The notes: generated by a model not told the origin, from the letters alone. Positions 1-6,343 are shown, counted from the stretch's first letter. The stretch: 7,296 bases of DNA from Planctomycetota bacterium (GCA_022565195.1 JADFJZ010000063.1:1-7296), one strand, 5' to 3'. Numbers and translations are program-made.

Positions 1-73
1 CCAGGCCGATCTCCACAAACCGAATATCGTCACCGTAGATTGTGTAGTCGATCTCGTGCGCGGACGGCGCCAT
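1..73 (-). CDS. AIM24 / TIGR00266-family protein, N-terminal fragment
   Basis: Only the first 24 codons are in the window; the gene runs off the left edge. The minus strand reads from an ATG at 73-71 and begins MAPSAHEIDYTIYGDDIRF, followed by VEIGL. The pattern 'HEIDY.I.GDD..FVEI.L' is the characteristic opening of the AIM24/TIGR00266 family, a beta-rich protein found widely in bacteria and related to yeast mitochondrial AIM24; its bacterial function is poorly defined. The start is supported by an AAGGAG Shine-Dalgarno 7 nt upstream (81-86). The gene is divergent from the hydrolase at 194, with about 120 nt between the two starts. What is seen is the N-terminal motif and the ribosome site; the family name comes from recognising that motif, and the rest of the protein is outside the window. 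Confidence 0.72.
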   Translation of the reverse strand, partial: MAPSAHEIDYTIYGDDIRFVEIGL

Positions 74-80
74 GGAACTG

Positions 81-86
81 CTCCTT
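81..86 (-). promoter_or_regulatory. Shine-Dalgarno of the AIM24-family gene
   Basis: The minus strand reads AAGGAG here, 7 nt before the ATG at 73-71. It is one of the best ribosome binding sites in the window and is the main reason to call a real gene start at the left edge. Confidence 0.7.
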
Positions 87-121
87 GTGCGAAGAGTTAC
101 TGCTCCGGACCACGGGACGGC

Positions 122-150
122 TTGTTAGCCACTTCCGGATGGCCCATAAT
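122..150 (+). promoter_or_regulatory. candidate sigma70-type promoter for the hydrolase gene
   Basis: TTGTTA (122-127) and CATAAT (145-150) are separated by 17 nt, matching the consensus at 4/6 and 5/6 positions. A transcript starting near 157 would have a leader of about 37 nt before the ATG at 194, which fits the chosen start. On the opposite strand the overlapping bases 146-151 read TATTAT, a possible -10 for the divergent AIM24-family gene, but without a good -35. This is prediction by eye only; GC-rich bacteria often use divergent promoters. Confidence 0.35.
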
Positions 151-184
151 ACATCCTGACTGGTTGAAAGGCCATCCCCAGTTC

Positions 185-188
185 GAGG
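185..188 (+). promoter_or_regulatory. Shine-Dalgarno (GAGG) setting the hydrolase start at 194
   Basis: GAGG lies 5 nt before the ATG at 194. It favours this start over upstream in-frame codons as far back as 56. The candidate promoter at 122-150 also lies downstream of position 56. Confidence 0.5.
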
Positions 189-193
189 CGGAC

Positions 194-1087
194 ATGCGCG
201 GAATCTGCATCACGGCACTGATCACGTTGCTCGCCGGCGGCGGTTGTTTCGATCCCGGCGACTTCATCAATGACTTCGTGTTCGGCCCAAACGGCGATGA
301 TGATTGCGGTGCGCTCGCCGCGGAGTTGGAGGATGAGCCGGAGTCGGTGCCGAACGACCCATCCGATCTGGGACTGGCCTTCGAGTCGTTCGAGGTACAA
401 GCGAGCACAGGGGAGCCGGTCGCCGGCTGGTTCATTCCCGCCGTTGGAGCAGCGCGCGGGACGGTGCTGATGAACAATGCCTCTCTGGGAACGCGGTCCT
501 GCCATTTGGCGTGGACCAGTTGGCTCGCAGACGCAGGCTACAACGTCGTGATGTATGATTACGAGGGCTTCGGGGCGTCCGGCGGAGTCAAACGCATCAC
601 CAGCATCGTGCCCGATGCCGAAGCGGTCTTGGCCTGGACGCTGGAGAGCGATGATCCCTCGCGGCAATCGGTGGCGCTGATGGGCCTGTCGCTCGGTACG
701 GGGCCGAGCCTGCGCCTCGCGGCCGAGTTCCCGGATCAGGTTTGGGCGGTTGTGCTGGACTCGCCCTACCGCGTGCCCGACGCCTTGAATGCGCCCGACC
801 TCGGCCTAATCCTGGAGTTGTTCATCCCCGAGATTCTGCGAGCCTTTCCGACAGAAATGGACTCAGTGGCGAGCGCCGCAAACGTGTCCGCCCCGCTGCT
901 GATTCTCAGCGGCAGCCACGATCGCGCCCTGCCCGCGGCCTCGGAAATACTACAGAACCTCGCCTCCGGCGGCGAGTTCGTTCTGTTCGAGAACAGCGGC
1001 CACGCACAAGCCGTTTTCGACGAACCCGATCGCTATCAGGGTGAAGTTCTGACGTTTCTGGATGAGTCGTCGTCGAGTGGCAAATGA
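194..1087 (+). CDS. probable exported or lipid-anchored alpha/beta hydrolase
   Basis: The 297-residue protein has an alpha/beta hydrolase fold of the Abhydrolase/serine-aminopeptidase type (ABHD13/17-like). The substrate cannot be told. The N-terminus is a short hydrophobic segment ending in Cys18 (LITLLAGGGC), suggesting export and possibly lipid anchoring. The lipobox is atypical, with Gly rather than Leu/Val/Ile at -3. An acidic stretch follows (about residues 20-60). The nucleophile elbow is GLSLG with Ser166, Asp243 lies in LILSGSHDRALP and His270 in ENSGHAQ, so the catalytic triad looks intact. MYDYEGFGASGG (about 120-131) is the usual 'D.RG.G.S.G' segment with Tyr-Glu for Arg. The usual HG(N) oxyanion motif after the first core strand is replaced by NNAS (94-97). 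Cys37 and Cys103 could pair if exported. The ATG at 194 is chosen for the signal-like N-terminus and the GAGG site; the frame stays open upstream to 56, but that part looks non-coding. Its stop lies 11 nt from the mnmA stop on the other strand. Confidence 0.8.
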   Translation: MRGICITALITLLAGGGCFDPGDFINDFVFGPNGDDDCGALAAELEDEPESVPNDPSDLGLAFESFEVQASTGEPVAGWFIPAVGAARGTVLMNNASLGTRSCHLAWTSWLADAGYNVVMYDYEGFGASGGVKRITSIVPDAEAVLAWTLESDDPSRQSVALMGLSLGTGPSLRLAAEFPDQVWAVVLDSPYRVPDALNAPDLGLILELFIPEILRAFPTEMDSVASAANVSAPLLILSGSHDRALPAASEILQNLASGGEFVLFENSGHAQAVFDEPDRYQGEVLTFLDESSSSGK

Positions 1088-1098
1088 AGCTCGGCCCG

Positions 1099-2199
1099 TC
1101 AATCATGCTCGGGGTCGAACGCTTGCTGGATCCATCCGCCGCCGAGGCAGTCTTCGCCGTCGTAGAGGACCACAGCCTGGCCGGGGGTGATGGCGGATTG
1201 GGGCTCGTCGAATACGACCTGAATACAGCCATCTTCGAGCCGTTCGGCGGTCGCGGGTGCTGCCTGGTGCTGATATCGGATCTGGCCGAGCACTCGGATC
1301 GGCCCGGCGGGCGGATCGGTCAACCAGTTGACACGATCGGCGACGAGCCCGCGCTTGAGCAAATCCTCGCGCGGGCCGACGGTCACTGTTTGGCGCGCGG
1401 GGTCCAGGGCCGTGACATAGATCGGCATGCCGAACGCGATCCCCAAGCCGCGCCGCTGGCCGATGGTGAAGTTGGCGATGCCCTCGTGCTGACCAACGAC
1501 CTTGCCGTCCGGCGCGACCACGTCGCCCGGTGCAATCGTCTCCGGGTCACGTTCTCGCACGACGCGGGCGTAGTCGCGATCCGGCACGAAGCAAATCTCG
1601 ACCGAGTCCGGCTTGTCGCAAACCGGCAGGTCGAAGCGGCGAGCCTCCTCGCGGACTTGCTCCTTGGTCATCTCGCCGAGCGGGAACACGATGCGATCCA
1701 GAACGTCGCGTTGGAGGCCGAACAGCACATACGACTGATCCTTGCGCCGGTCGATGCCGCGTCGCAGCACGGGACGACCCGCGCTGCGATCGATCCGAGC
1801 ATAGTGCCCGGTGGCGATCCAGTCGGCGTCGATGGACTTGGCGTAGTCGACGATCTTGCCGAACTTCAGTCTGTCGTTGCAGACCACACACGGGTTCGGC
1901 GTGCGGCCGTTCTTGTACTCGCTGGTGAAGTAATCGATGATGCTGTCGAAGTCTTTCTGCATGTTGAGGGCGTAGAAGTTGATGCCGAGCTTGCCGGCCA
2001 CGTAGCGGGCATCGGCGGCATCGGACGCGCTACAGCAGCCCTGATGCCGGTCGTTCGTATCCGGCGGGCGATCATGCTCGACGCCGGTGCGCATGAAGAA
2101 GCCCACGACCTCATGCCCCTGCTCGTGCAGCAGGCAGGCCGCGACGCTCGAATCGACGCCGCCGCTCATTGCAACAACGATCTTGCTTTTGCGAATCAT
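1099..2199 (-). CDS. mnmA: tRNA-specific 2-thiouridylase MnmA
   Basis: MnmA activates U34 of tRNA-Lys, -Glu and -Gln with ATP and transfers sulfur to give s2U34, needed for accurate decoding; it acts in the cytoplasm with sulfur from a cysteine desulfurase relay. The protein is 366 residues, normal for the family. The PP-loop is SGGVDSSV (12-19). Residues 55-65 carry the CCSASDAADAR segment seen in one branch of the family. The catalytic cysteine is Cys104 in TPNPCVVCN, and the second, persulfide-forming cysteine is Cys203 in EICFVPD. GHYAR (131-135), KDQSYVLF (153-160) and FTIGQRRGLGI (244-254) are further family signatures. All key residues are present. The ATG at 2199 is chosen because it gives MIRKSKIVVAMSGGVDSS; a TTG four codons upstream is also in frame. 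No convincing Shine-Dalgarno is visible, and a heptamer repeat array ends 12 nt upstream of the start. It is co-directional with trkA-trkH, so read-through is possible. Confidence 0.97.
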   Translation of the reverse strand: MIRKSKIVVAMSGGVDSSVAACLLHEQGHEVVGFFMRTGVEHDRPPDTNDRHQGCCSASDAADARYVAGKLGINFYALNMQKDFDSIIDYFTSEYKNGRTPNPCVVCNDRLKFGKIVDYAKSIDADWIATGHYARIDRSAGRPVLRRGIDRRKDQSYVLFGLQRDVLDRIVFPLGEMTKEQVREEARRFDLPVCDKPDSVEICFVPDRDYARVVRERDPETIAPGDVVAPDGKVVGQHEGIANFTIGQRRGLGIAFGMPIYVTALDPARQTVTVGPREDLLKRGLVADRVNWLTDPPAGPIRVLGQIRYQHQAAPATAERLEDGCIQVVFDEPQSAITPGQAVVLYDGEDCLGGGWIQQAFDPEHD

Positions 2200-2211
2200 A
2201 ATCAAGAGCAA

Positions 2212-2267
2212 TCAGCTGTCAGCACTCAGCTTTCAGCTATCAGCTGTCAGCACTCAGCCGTCAGCCG
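2212..2267 (+). repeat. tandem heptamer array, eight TCAGCNN units
   Basis: Eight contiguous 7-nt units begin with TCAGC: 2212 (TG), 2219 (AC), 2226 (TT), 2233 (TA), 2240 (TG), 2247 (AC), 2254 (CG) and 2261 (CG), the two letters in brackets being the variable positions. A weaker unit (AGAGCAA, 2205-2211) may precede them. The array contains a higher-order direct repeat: the 20 nt at 2211-2230 recur exactly at 2239-2258, offset by four units. It lies 13-68 nt upstream of the mnmA ATG, so it may be transcribed in the mnmA leader. Similar short tandem heptamers are known as intergenic elements in several bacterial groups; whether this family is named is not something I can confirm. No function is claimed. 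Confidence 0.9.
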
Positions 2268-2329
2268 GTTTCCGCGTCTGTGTATTCTTCTACCGCTACG
2301 CGAGCGTTTGGGTCCAGAGATCATGCGAT

Positions 2330-2335
2330 ATTGTA
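2330..2335 (-). promoter_or_regulatory. weak candidate -10 box for mnmA
   Basis: The minus strand reads TACAAT here (5/6 to the consensus), in the least GC-rich part of the trkH-mnmA gap. No acceptable -35 hexamer lies at 16-18 nt spacing. If used, it would give mnmA a leader of about 125 nt that includes the whole heptamer array. The remainder of 2268-2370 shows only a short TAGCGA direct repeat (2334-2339, 2343-2348) and no gene. Confidence 0.2.
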
Positions 2336-2370
2336 GCGAAGATAGCGACACCCGAACAGCCAACCACCAA

Positions 2371-2384
2371 AAGCTGAAAGCTGA
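2371..2384 (-). repeat. two inverted heptamer copies at the trkH stop
   Basis: The plus strand reads AAGCTGAAAGCTGA, which on the minus strand is two units of TCAGCTT. They are therefore inverted relative to the array at 2212-2267. Bases 2372-2384 are an exact 13-nt reverse complement of 2226-2238, and the match extends to 13 of 14 over 2226-2239. The copies sit 7 nt beyond the trkH stop codon, so the whole gap is bounded by inverted heptamers. Confidence 0.8.
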
Positions 2385-2391
2385 TGGCTCC

Positions 2392-3945
2392 TCAGTGTGT
2401 TCGCCAGAAGCGTGGGACGAAAATGACGAGGATGGCGAAGACTTCCAGTCGCCCGACGGCCATCAGGACGCACATGACCAGTTTGCCGGCGTCGGAGAAC
2501 CAAGCGTAGTTCTCGACCGCGCCGACGCGGGCCAAGCCCGGGCCGATGTTGTTCAGCGTCGCCACGGCAGCCGTCATGGCCGTAATGCTGTCGATCTCGG
2601 AAGAGCTCTCGGTTCCCATCAGCAGCAGAGTGCCGATCACGAACAGGAAGATGATGCCCAGGATGTAGGCCAGAATGCCCAGACGCTGTTGATCGTCGAC
2701 CATCGCGGAGCCAACGCGCACCGGCCGAACCACGTTTGGGCGAAATGCGCGTTCCAGTTCCGCGAGCATGACCTTCACGGCCACGACGATGCGGATGACC
2801 TTGATGCCGCCACCCGTCGATCCTCCGCAACCGCCGATGAACATCAGCACGATCAAGATGGCTTTGGCGAAGAAGCTCCACTGGTCGAAGTTGGCCGTGC
2901 AAAACCCGGTCGTGGTCTGTATCGACACAACTTGAAAGACCGCATCGCGCACCGCCCCCAAGCCGGTATGCTCTGTGGACGCGCCCGTGGTATCGTCGTA
3001 CCACGTGCCGTGGATATTCCACGCCACGAACACGGCGGCGACAAGCAGGATCAGCAGGTAGGCCCGCAGCTCGGTGTTGCGCAGCGCCGTCTTCCACTTG
3101 CCGCTGATGATTTGGTGGTAAATACCGAAGTTCACGCCGGCCAGCAACATGAACAGAATGAGGACCCACTGCACGCCCGGTCCGAATCCGCCCGCGCTGG
3201 CATTCGTCGTGCTGAACCCGCCCGTGGCCAGCGTCGCGAAGGTGTGGGTGATGACCTCGAACCAAGTCAGCGTGTGGTCGACCACCCTCAGCAACACGAT
3301 CTCGAGCGCCGTGAGCCCGAGATAGATGAACCACAACAGGCGCGCGGTCTCTTGAATCCGCGGCGTGACACCCTCCGTGGAAGGCCCGGTCGCTTCCACC
3401 TTGAACAGCCGCTTGCCGCCCACGCCGAGCAACGGCAGCACCGCCACGAACAGCACCACGATCCCCAAGCCGCCCAGCCAGTGGGTGAACGCCCGCCAAA
3501 AGATCAGAGCTCGCGGGATCGTGGGAATGTCAGCCAGCACAGTGGCACCGGTGGTGGTCAGGCCGCTCATGGCCTCGAAGTAGCAGTTGACGAAGCTCCC
3601 GAATGCCGCATCCTGCCCGTCGCCAATCGTATGGAACTCCGCCCACAGGCGAAACGGCAGCGCGGCCAGGCCCGCGCCCACGAACCAGCTCAACGCCACC
3701 AGCAGCAGTGCTTCGCGCCGGCCCAGATGCCCACCACCGCCGCGGCCCACCGCGATCAAAGCCACCCCACCAGCGACGCCGATGCCCATGCTCCAGAGAA
3801 ACGCGCGAACAGCCTCAGCCGTGCCCGCAAGGTCCGAATGGCCGGATCGAGCGTCGTAGATCGCCCAAGCCGTGGCGAAGACCATGGCCAAGCTGAGAAC
3901 GAGAAGCAGCAGGCCGAGTTGACGAATGACGAATCGGAAATGCAC
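2392..3945 (-). CDS. trkH: Trk potassium uptake system, membrane pore subunit TrkH
   Basis: TrkH is the ion-conducting integral inner-membrane subunit that takes up K+ under control of the cytosolic TrkA ring. The 517-residue protein is strongly hydrophobic, with the fourfold membrane-pore-membrane layout of the TrkH/KtrB/HKT superfamily. The four filter segments are visible: SGLTTTGATV (127-136), TLATGGFSTT (238-247), IQTTTGFCTANF (342-353) and TLNNIGPG (463-470); the central glycines are present in each. GGCGGSTGGGIKVIR (371-385) and GRLEVF (498-503) are classic TrkH signatures. The start is GTG at 3945, 6 nt after the trkA stop, preceded by AGGGA at a longer than ideal spacing; translational coupling to trkA is likely. 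The order trkA-trkH in one transcription unit supports the assignment. The length is slightly above E. coli TrkH (about 480), mostly in loops. The stop is followed closely by inverted heptamer repeats rather than an obvious terminator. Confidence 0.96.
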   Translation of the reverse strand: MHFRFVIRQLGLLLLVLSLAMVFATAWAIYDARSGHSDLAGTAEAVRAFLWSMGIGVAGGVALIAVGRGGGGHLGRREALLLVALSWFVGAGLAALPFRLWAEFHTIGDGQDAAFGSFVNCYFEAMSGLTTTGATVLADIPTIPRALIFWRAFTHWLGGLGIVVLFVAVLPLLGVGGKRLFKVEATGPSTEGVTPRIQETARLLWFIYLGLTALEIVLLRVVDHTLTWFEVITHTFATLATGGFSTTNASAGGFGPGVQWVLILFMLLAGVNFGIYHQIISGKWKTALRNTELRAYLLILLVAAVFVAWNIHGTWYDDTTGASTEHTGLGAVRDAVFQVVSIQTTTGFCTANFDQWSFFAKAILIVLMFIGGCGGSTGGGIKVIRIVVAVKVMLAELERAFRPNVVRPVRVGSAMVDDQQRLGILAYILGIIFLFVIGTLLLMGTESSSEIDSITAMTAAVATLNNIGPGLARVGAVENYAWFSDAGKLVMCVLMAVGRLEVFAILVIFVPRFWRTH

Positions 3946-3951
3946 CGCGGA

Positions 3952-5292
3952 CTATTTCCCTATGAACAGGTCGCGCAACGGTCGTTCGATCTTCCTCGGC
4001 CCAATGACGATCAGACCGTCGCCACTCTGAATGGTATCGTCCGCTCCAGGCACGCGTACGTCATCCTGACGCTGAACGGCCGCCACGAAGGCGCCCTTCG
4101 GCAGTTTGATGTCTTTGAGTTGCTTGCCGACGGCGCTGCCGTTGCGCGCGTGCGTCAGTTCGTAGACGTCGGCCACCCCCTCTGCAATCGTCGCCAAGCG
4201 CTTGACCGGCGATTCGTCGATCAGACGCAGCACTTCCTTCGCCGCCACGACTCGCGGACTGAATGGGTGGTCGATTCCCACATGCTCCAGCAGGATCAAG
4301 TACTTTGGCTGCGTGATGACGGCCACGGTCAACTGTGCGCCCAACTCCCGAGCCTGCAGGGCGCCCAGAATGTTGTGCTCGTCGTTGTTGCTGACCGCCA
4401 CGAACGCGTTGCAGTTCTCCAGATGTTCCTCTTGAAACACCACGGGATCCGTCGGATCGGCCTGCAAGACGGTCACATGCTCCAGCTTCTCGGACAACTC
4501 TTGAGCCCGCTCCCGATCGGTTTCGAAAAGCCGCACGGAAAACGCCTGTCCCTGCAGAGCGCGAGCCAACCACACCGCCATCGATGTCCCCCCCATGATG
4601 ACAACGTTGCTGGTCGCCCGTTTGCGCTGGTGCAGGACCTTGCGAACCGTCTCGAAATGCCGGGTCTCGCCGATGACTGTAACAACGTCCCCCACTTTGA
4701 GCGCGGAATTCGCGTGCGGAATGAATGCCTCATCGCCGCGCTCGATCGTGGCCAGACGCACGCCCGCGGGCAGCTCCAACTGGCTCAACGGCACGCCGGC
4801 CGTCGGCGACTGAGGTTGCACGACGTATTGCTGCATCTCGATCTTCTCGCCGGCGAAGCGCTCGATCGCCCGGGCTCCCGGATTGCTCAACGTGCGGGCG
4901 ATGACCTGTGCGGTCAGATGCTCCGGGCAAATCAAGTGATCGAGATCGAGATACTTGGCGTAGTCCAGCGAGGCCCGATCGATGTAGGCCTTGTGGTGAA
5001 TCCGGACGATGGCGCGCCGCGCCCCCATGCGCTTGGCGATGGTGCCGGTCAGCAGGTTGATTTCGTCCTGATTGGTGGCCGCAACCAGCAGGTCGCACTT
5101 CTCCACGCCCGCGTCGCGCAGAACCGCCGCATCCGCAGACGAGCCCGTGATCGAGCGAACGTCGATCAACTCCTCGAACTTGCGCAACGGTTCCGCCCGG
5201 ATGTCCACCATAGTGACGCCGTGCCCCTGCCCGCTGAGCACCTCAGCCAAATGGCGCCCTACGTCGCCTGCTCCACAAACGATGACTTTCAT
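3952..5292 (-). CDS. trkA: Trk potassium uptake system, regulatory NAD-binding subunit TrkA
   Basis: TrkA is the peripheral cytoplasmic protein that forms a ring under TrkH and gates it in response to nucleotides. At 446 residues it has the normal length and the tandem layout RCK_N, RCK_C, RCK_N, RCK_C. The first Rossmann loop is canonical, GAGDVG (7-12), with the acidic Asp30 ending strand 2 (TMVD) and the TNQDEIN segment at 73-79. The first TrkA_C domain covers about 148-212 (VGDVVTVIGE). The second Rossmann domain starts at about 228; its loop is GGTSMA (234-239) instead of GxGxxG, although an acidic residue ends strand 2 (LFETD, 255-259) and SNNDEHN (301-307) is present. The second TrkA_C domain covers about 365-438 (SGDGLIVIGP). 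The ATG at 5292 gives MKVIVCGAGDVG, the expected family start; only a weak AGAG lies upstream. It is the first gene of the trkA-trkH unit and is divergent from thiL across 100 nt. Confidence 0.95.
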   Translation of the reverse strand: MKVIVCGAGDVGRHLAEVLSGQGHGVTMVDIRAEPLRKFEELIDVRSITGSSADAAVLRDAGVEKCDLLVAATNQDEINLLTGTIAKRMGARRAIVRIHHKAYIDRASLDYAKYLDLDHLICPEHLTAQVIARTLSNPGARAIERFAGEKIEMQQYVVQPQSPTAGVPLSQLELPAGVRLATIERGDEAFIPHANSALKVGDVVTVIGETRHFETVRKVLHQRKRATSNVVIMGGTSMAVWLARALQGQAFSVRLFETDRERAQELSEKLEHVTVLQADPTDPVVFQEEHLENCNAFVAVSNNDEHNILGALQARELGAQLTVAVITQPKYLILLEHVGIDHPFSPRVVAAKEVLRLIDESPVKRLATIAEGVADVYELTHARNGSAVGKQLKDIKLPKGAFVAAVQRQDDVRVPGADDTIQSGDGLIVIGPRKIERPLRDLFIGK

Positions 5293-5340
5293 GAGTCTCT
5301 ACAATCTTCGCCGGGACACCATATTTCCGAATCAACCGCT

Positions 5341-5369
5341 TTGATCTGTCATGGTCCGGCTGATAGATT
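5341..5369 (+). promoter_or_regulatory. candidate sigma70-type promoter for thiL-tsaE-rph
   Basis: TTGATC (5341-5346) and TAGATT (5364-5369) are spaced by exactly 17 nt, each 4/6 to consensus. A start near 5376 would give a leader of only about 17 nt before the thiL ATG. It lies in the 100-nt spacer (5293-5392) between the divergent trkA and thiL starts. On the other strand CATAAT (5372-5367) is a possible -10 for trkA without a good -35. Prediction by eye only. Confidence 0.35.
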
Positions 5370-5392
5370 ATGAACCTTTGGGATGATACGCA

Positions 5393-6343
5393 ATGAGCAA
5401 GGGCGAACTGGAACTCATTCGCTGGCTCGAACGCTCAGTTGTCACAGGCGGCGCGTCGCAGTCGGGCAGCCCGCACACGCGTGTGCCGATTCCCGTGGGC
5501 GACGACATGGGCTGCCTCACGCTGCCCGGCGGACAATCGATCCTGCTCGGTTCGGACATGCTCGTGGACGGCACGCACTTTGACTGCGGAACTCACAGCC
5601 TTGCCGACATCGCCCATAAGGCCGTCTGCTGTTGCCTGAGCGATGCTGCCGCCATGGCGGTCCAGCCACTGGCCGCACTGGTCTCCCTGGCGATTCCGCG
5701 GGGAATGGTTTATGAGACAGGCCGGGCGCTGCTGGAAGCAATGATTACAGTCGCTGGGAGGTTTGATTGCACGATCATCGGGGGCGACACAACCAGTTGG
5801 GAAGGACGGCTCGCCATTGACGTAGCGCTCCTCGCTGTGCCCTGGCCGGATTGTCCGCCGGTCACTCGACGCGGCGCACGCCCCGGCGATCGACTGTTCG
5901 TCACCGGGCAACTCGGAGGCAGTCGGCTTGGGCGACATTTGACCTTTGTCCCTCGGATCCCGGAGGCCCGATCACTCGCCGAAGCACTCGGGCCTGACTT
6001 GCACGCCATGATCGATATCAGTGACGGTCTGGCGTTGGACCTGCATCGACTCTGCCAGGCGTCCGGCTGCGGCGCCACGATCCGCGAGGATTCGCTGCAA
6101 GCTGTCATCAGCCCGGACGCCCACAAAGCGGCCCAGCAGGATGGCCGATCGGCCTTGGAGCACGCGCTCAGCGATGGCGAGGACTTTGAATTGCTCTTTG
6201 CCGTCGCGAAGGATGCCGTGCCGAAGCTGGCGGCGCTGAATGTGGATCAACACGAGATCGGCGAAATCGTCCCGGAAACTGTCCAAATCCAATCAACCGA
6301 CGGCACTTTGAGTCCGTTGCCGGCTGAGGGCTATGAACATTGA
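5393..6343 (+). CDS. thiL: thiamine-phosphate kinase ThiL
   Basis: ThiL phosphorylates thiamine monophosphate with ATP to give thiamine pyrophosphate, the last step of TPP synthesis, in the cytoplasm. The 316-residue protein is full length for this AIR-synthase-like (PurM-type) kinase. Motifs in order: GELELIRWL (4-12); VGDDMGCL (35-42), an Asp-rich metal/ATP site; DMLVDGTHF (55-63); CLSDAAAMAV (81-90); IIGGDTTSW (128-136); FVTGQLGGSRLG (169-180); IDISDGLALDL (207-217); and LSDGEDFELLFAV (259-271), the ThiL form of the C-terminal motif. Together these distinguish it from PurM, SelD and HypE. The ATG at 5393 has only a weak GGGA 9 nt upstream. It is the first gene of an overlapping operon, its TGA sharing four bases (TTGA) with the tsaE start. 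No other thiamine gene is in the window. Confidence 0.96.
   Translation: MSKGELELIRWLERSVVTGGASQSGSPHTRVPIPVGDDMGCLTLPGGQSILLGSDMLVDGTHFDCGTHSLADIAHKAVCCCLSDAAAMAVQPLAALVSLAIPRGMVYETGRALLEAMITVAGRFDCTIIGGDTTSWEGRLAIDVALLAVPWPDCPPVTRRGARPGDRLFVTGQLGGSRLGRHLTFVPRIPEARSLAEALGPDLHAMIDISDGLALDLHRLCQASGCGATIREDSLQAVISPDAHKAAQQDGRSALEHALSDGEDFELLFAVAKDAVPKLAALNVDQHEIGEIVPETVQIQSTDGTLSPLPAEGYEH
6326..6330 (+). promoter_or_regulatory. Shine-Dalgarno (GAGGG) setting the TTG start of tsaE
   Basis: GAGGG lies inside the end of thiL, 9 nt before the TTG at 6340. It supports this rare start codon; the nearby ATG at 6333 is in a different frame from tsaE. Confidence 0.5.

Noticed and set aside
56..193. N-terminal extension of the hydrolase frame from position 56
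   Set aside because: The extension lacks any signal or domain, overlaps the AIM24-family start and the candidate promoter, and would bury the signal-like segment that begins at the ATG at 194 behind its own GAGG site.
1088..1098. Bidirectional terminator between the convergent hydrolase and mnmA genes
   Set aside because: The gap is only 11 nt, and no stable hairpin with a T-run is visible there or just inside either gene end.
2212..2267. Short CRISPR array
   Set aside because: The repeats are 7 nt and contiguous, without unique spacers of 25-40 nt, and no cas gene is present.
2365..2391. Intrinsic terminator after trkH
   Set aside because: The minus strand can form a weak AGCT/AGCT hairpin from the heptamers with outer CCA/TGG pairs, but there is no stable GC stem followed by a T-run.
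2321..3499. 392-codon minus-strand frame overlapping trkH
   Set aside because: It is a shifted-frame shadow of trkH, Arg/Gly/His-rich without membrane segments or known motifs, and ends in the repeat-bounded gap.
1084..5373. A 1,429-codon open frame on the plus strand
   Set aside because: It is antisense and in codon register with trkA, trkH and mnmA, which have clear catalytic and structural motifs. Its openness follows from the absence of TTA, CTA and TCA codons in those genes. The translation is rich in His, Gln, Asp and Arg, with no recognisable domain, and crosses intergenic DNA.
5341..5410. TPP riboswitch upstream of thiL
   Set aside because: CTGATAGATTATGAACC and GGATGATACGC vaguely recall conserved riboswitch segments, but the CTGAGA core is interrupted, the 5' arm is missing, and the segment overlaps the likely promoter and the start codon. 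The 100-nt spacer also has to hold divergent promoters. A covariance-model search would settle it.
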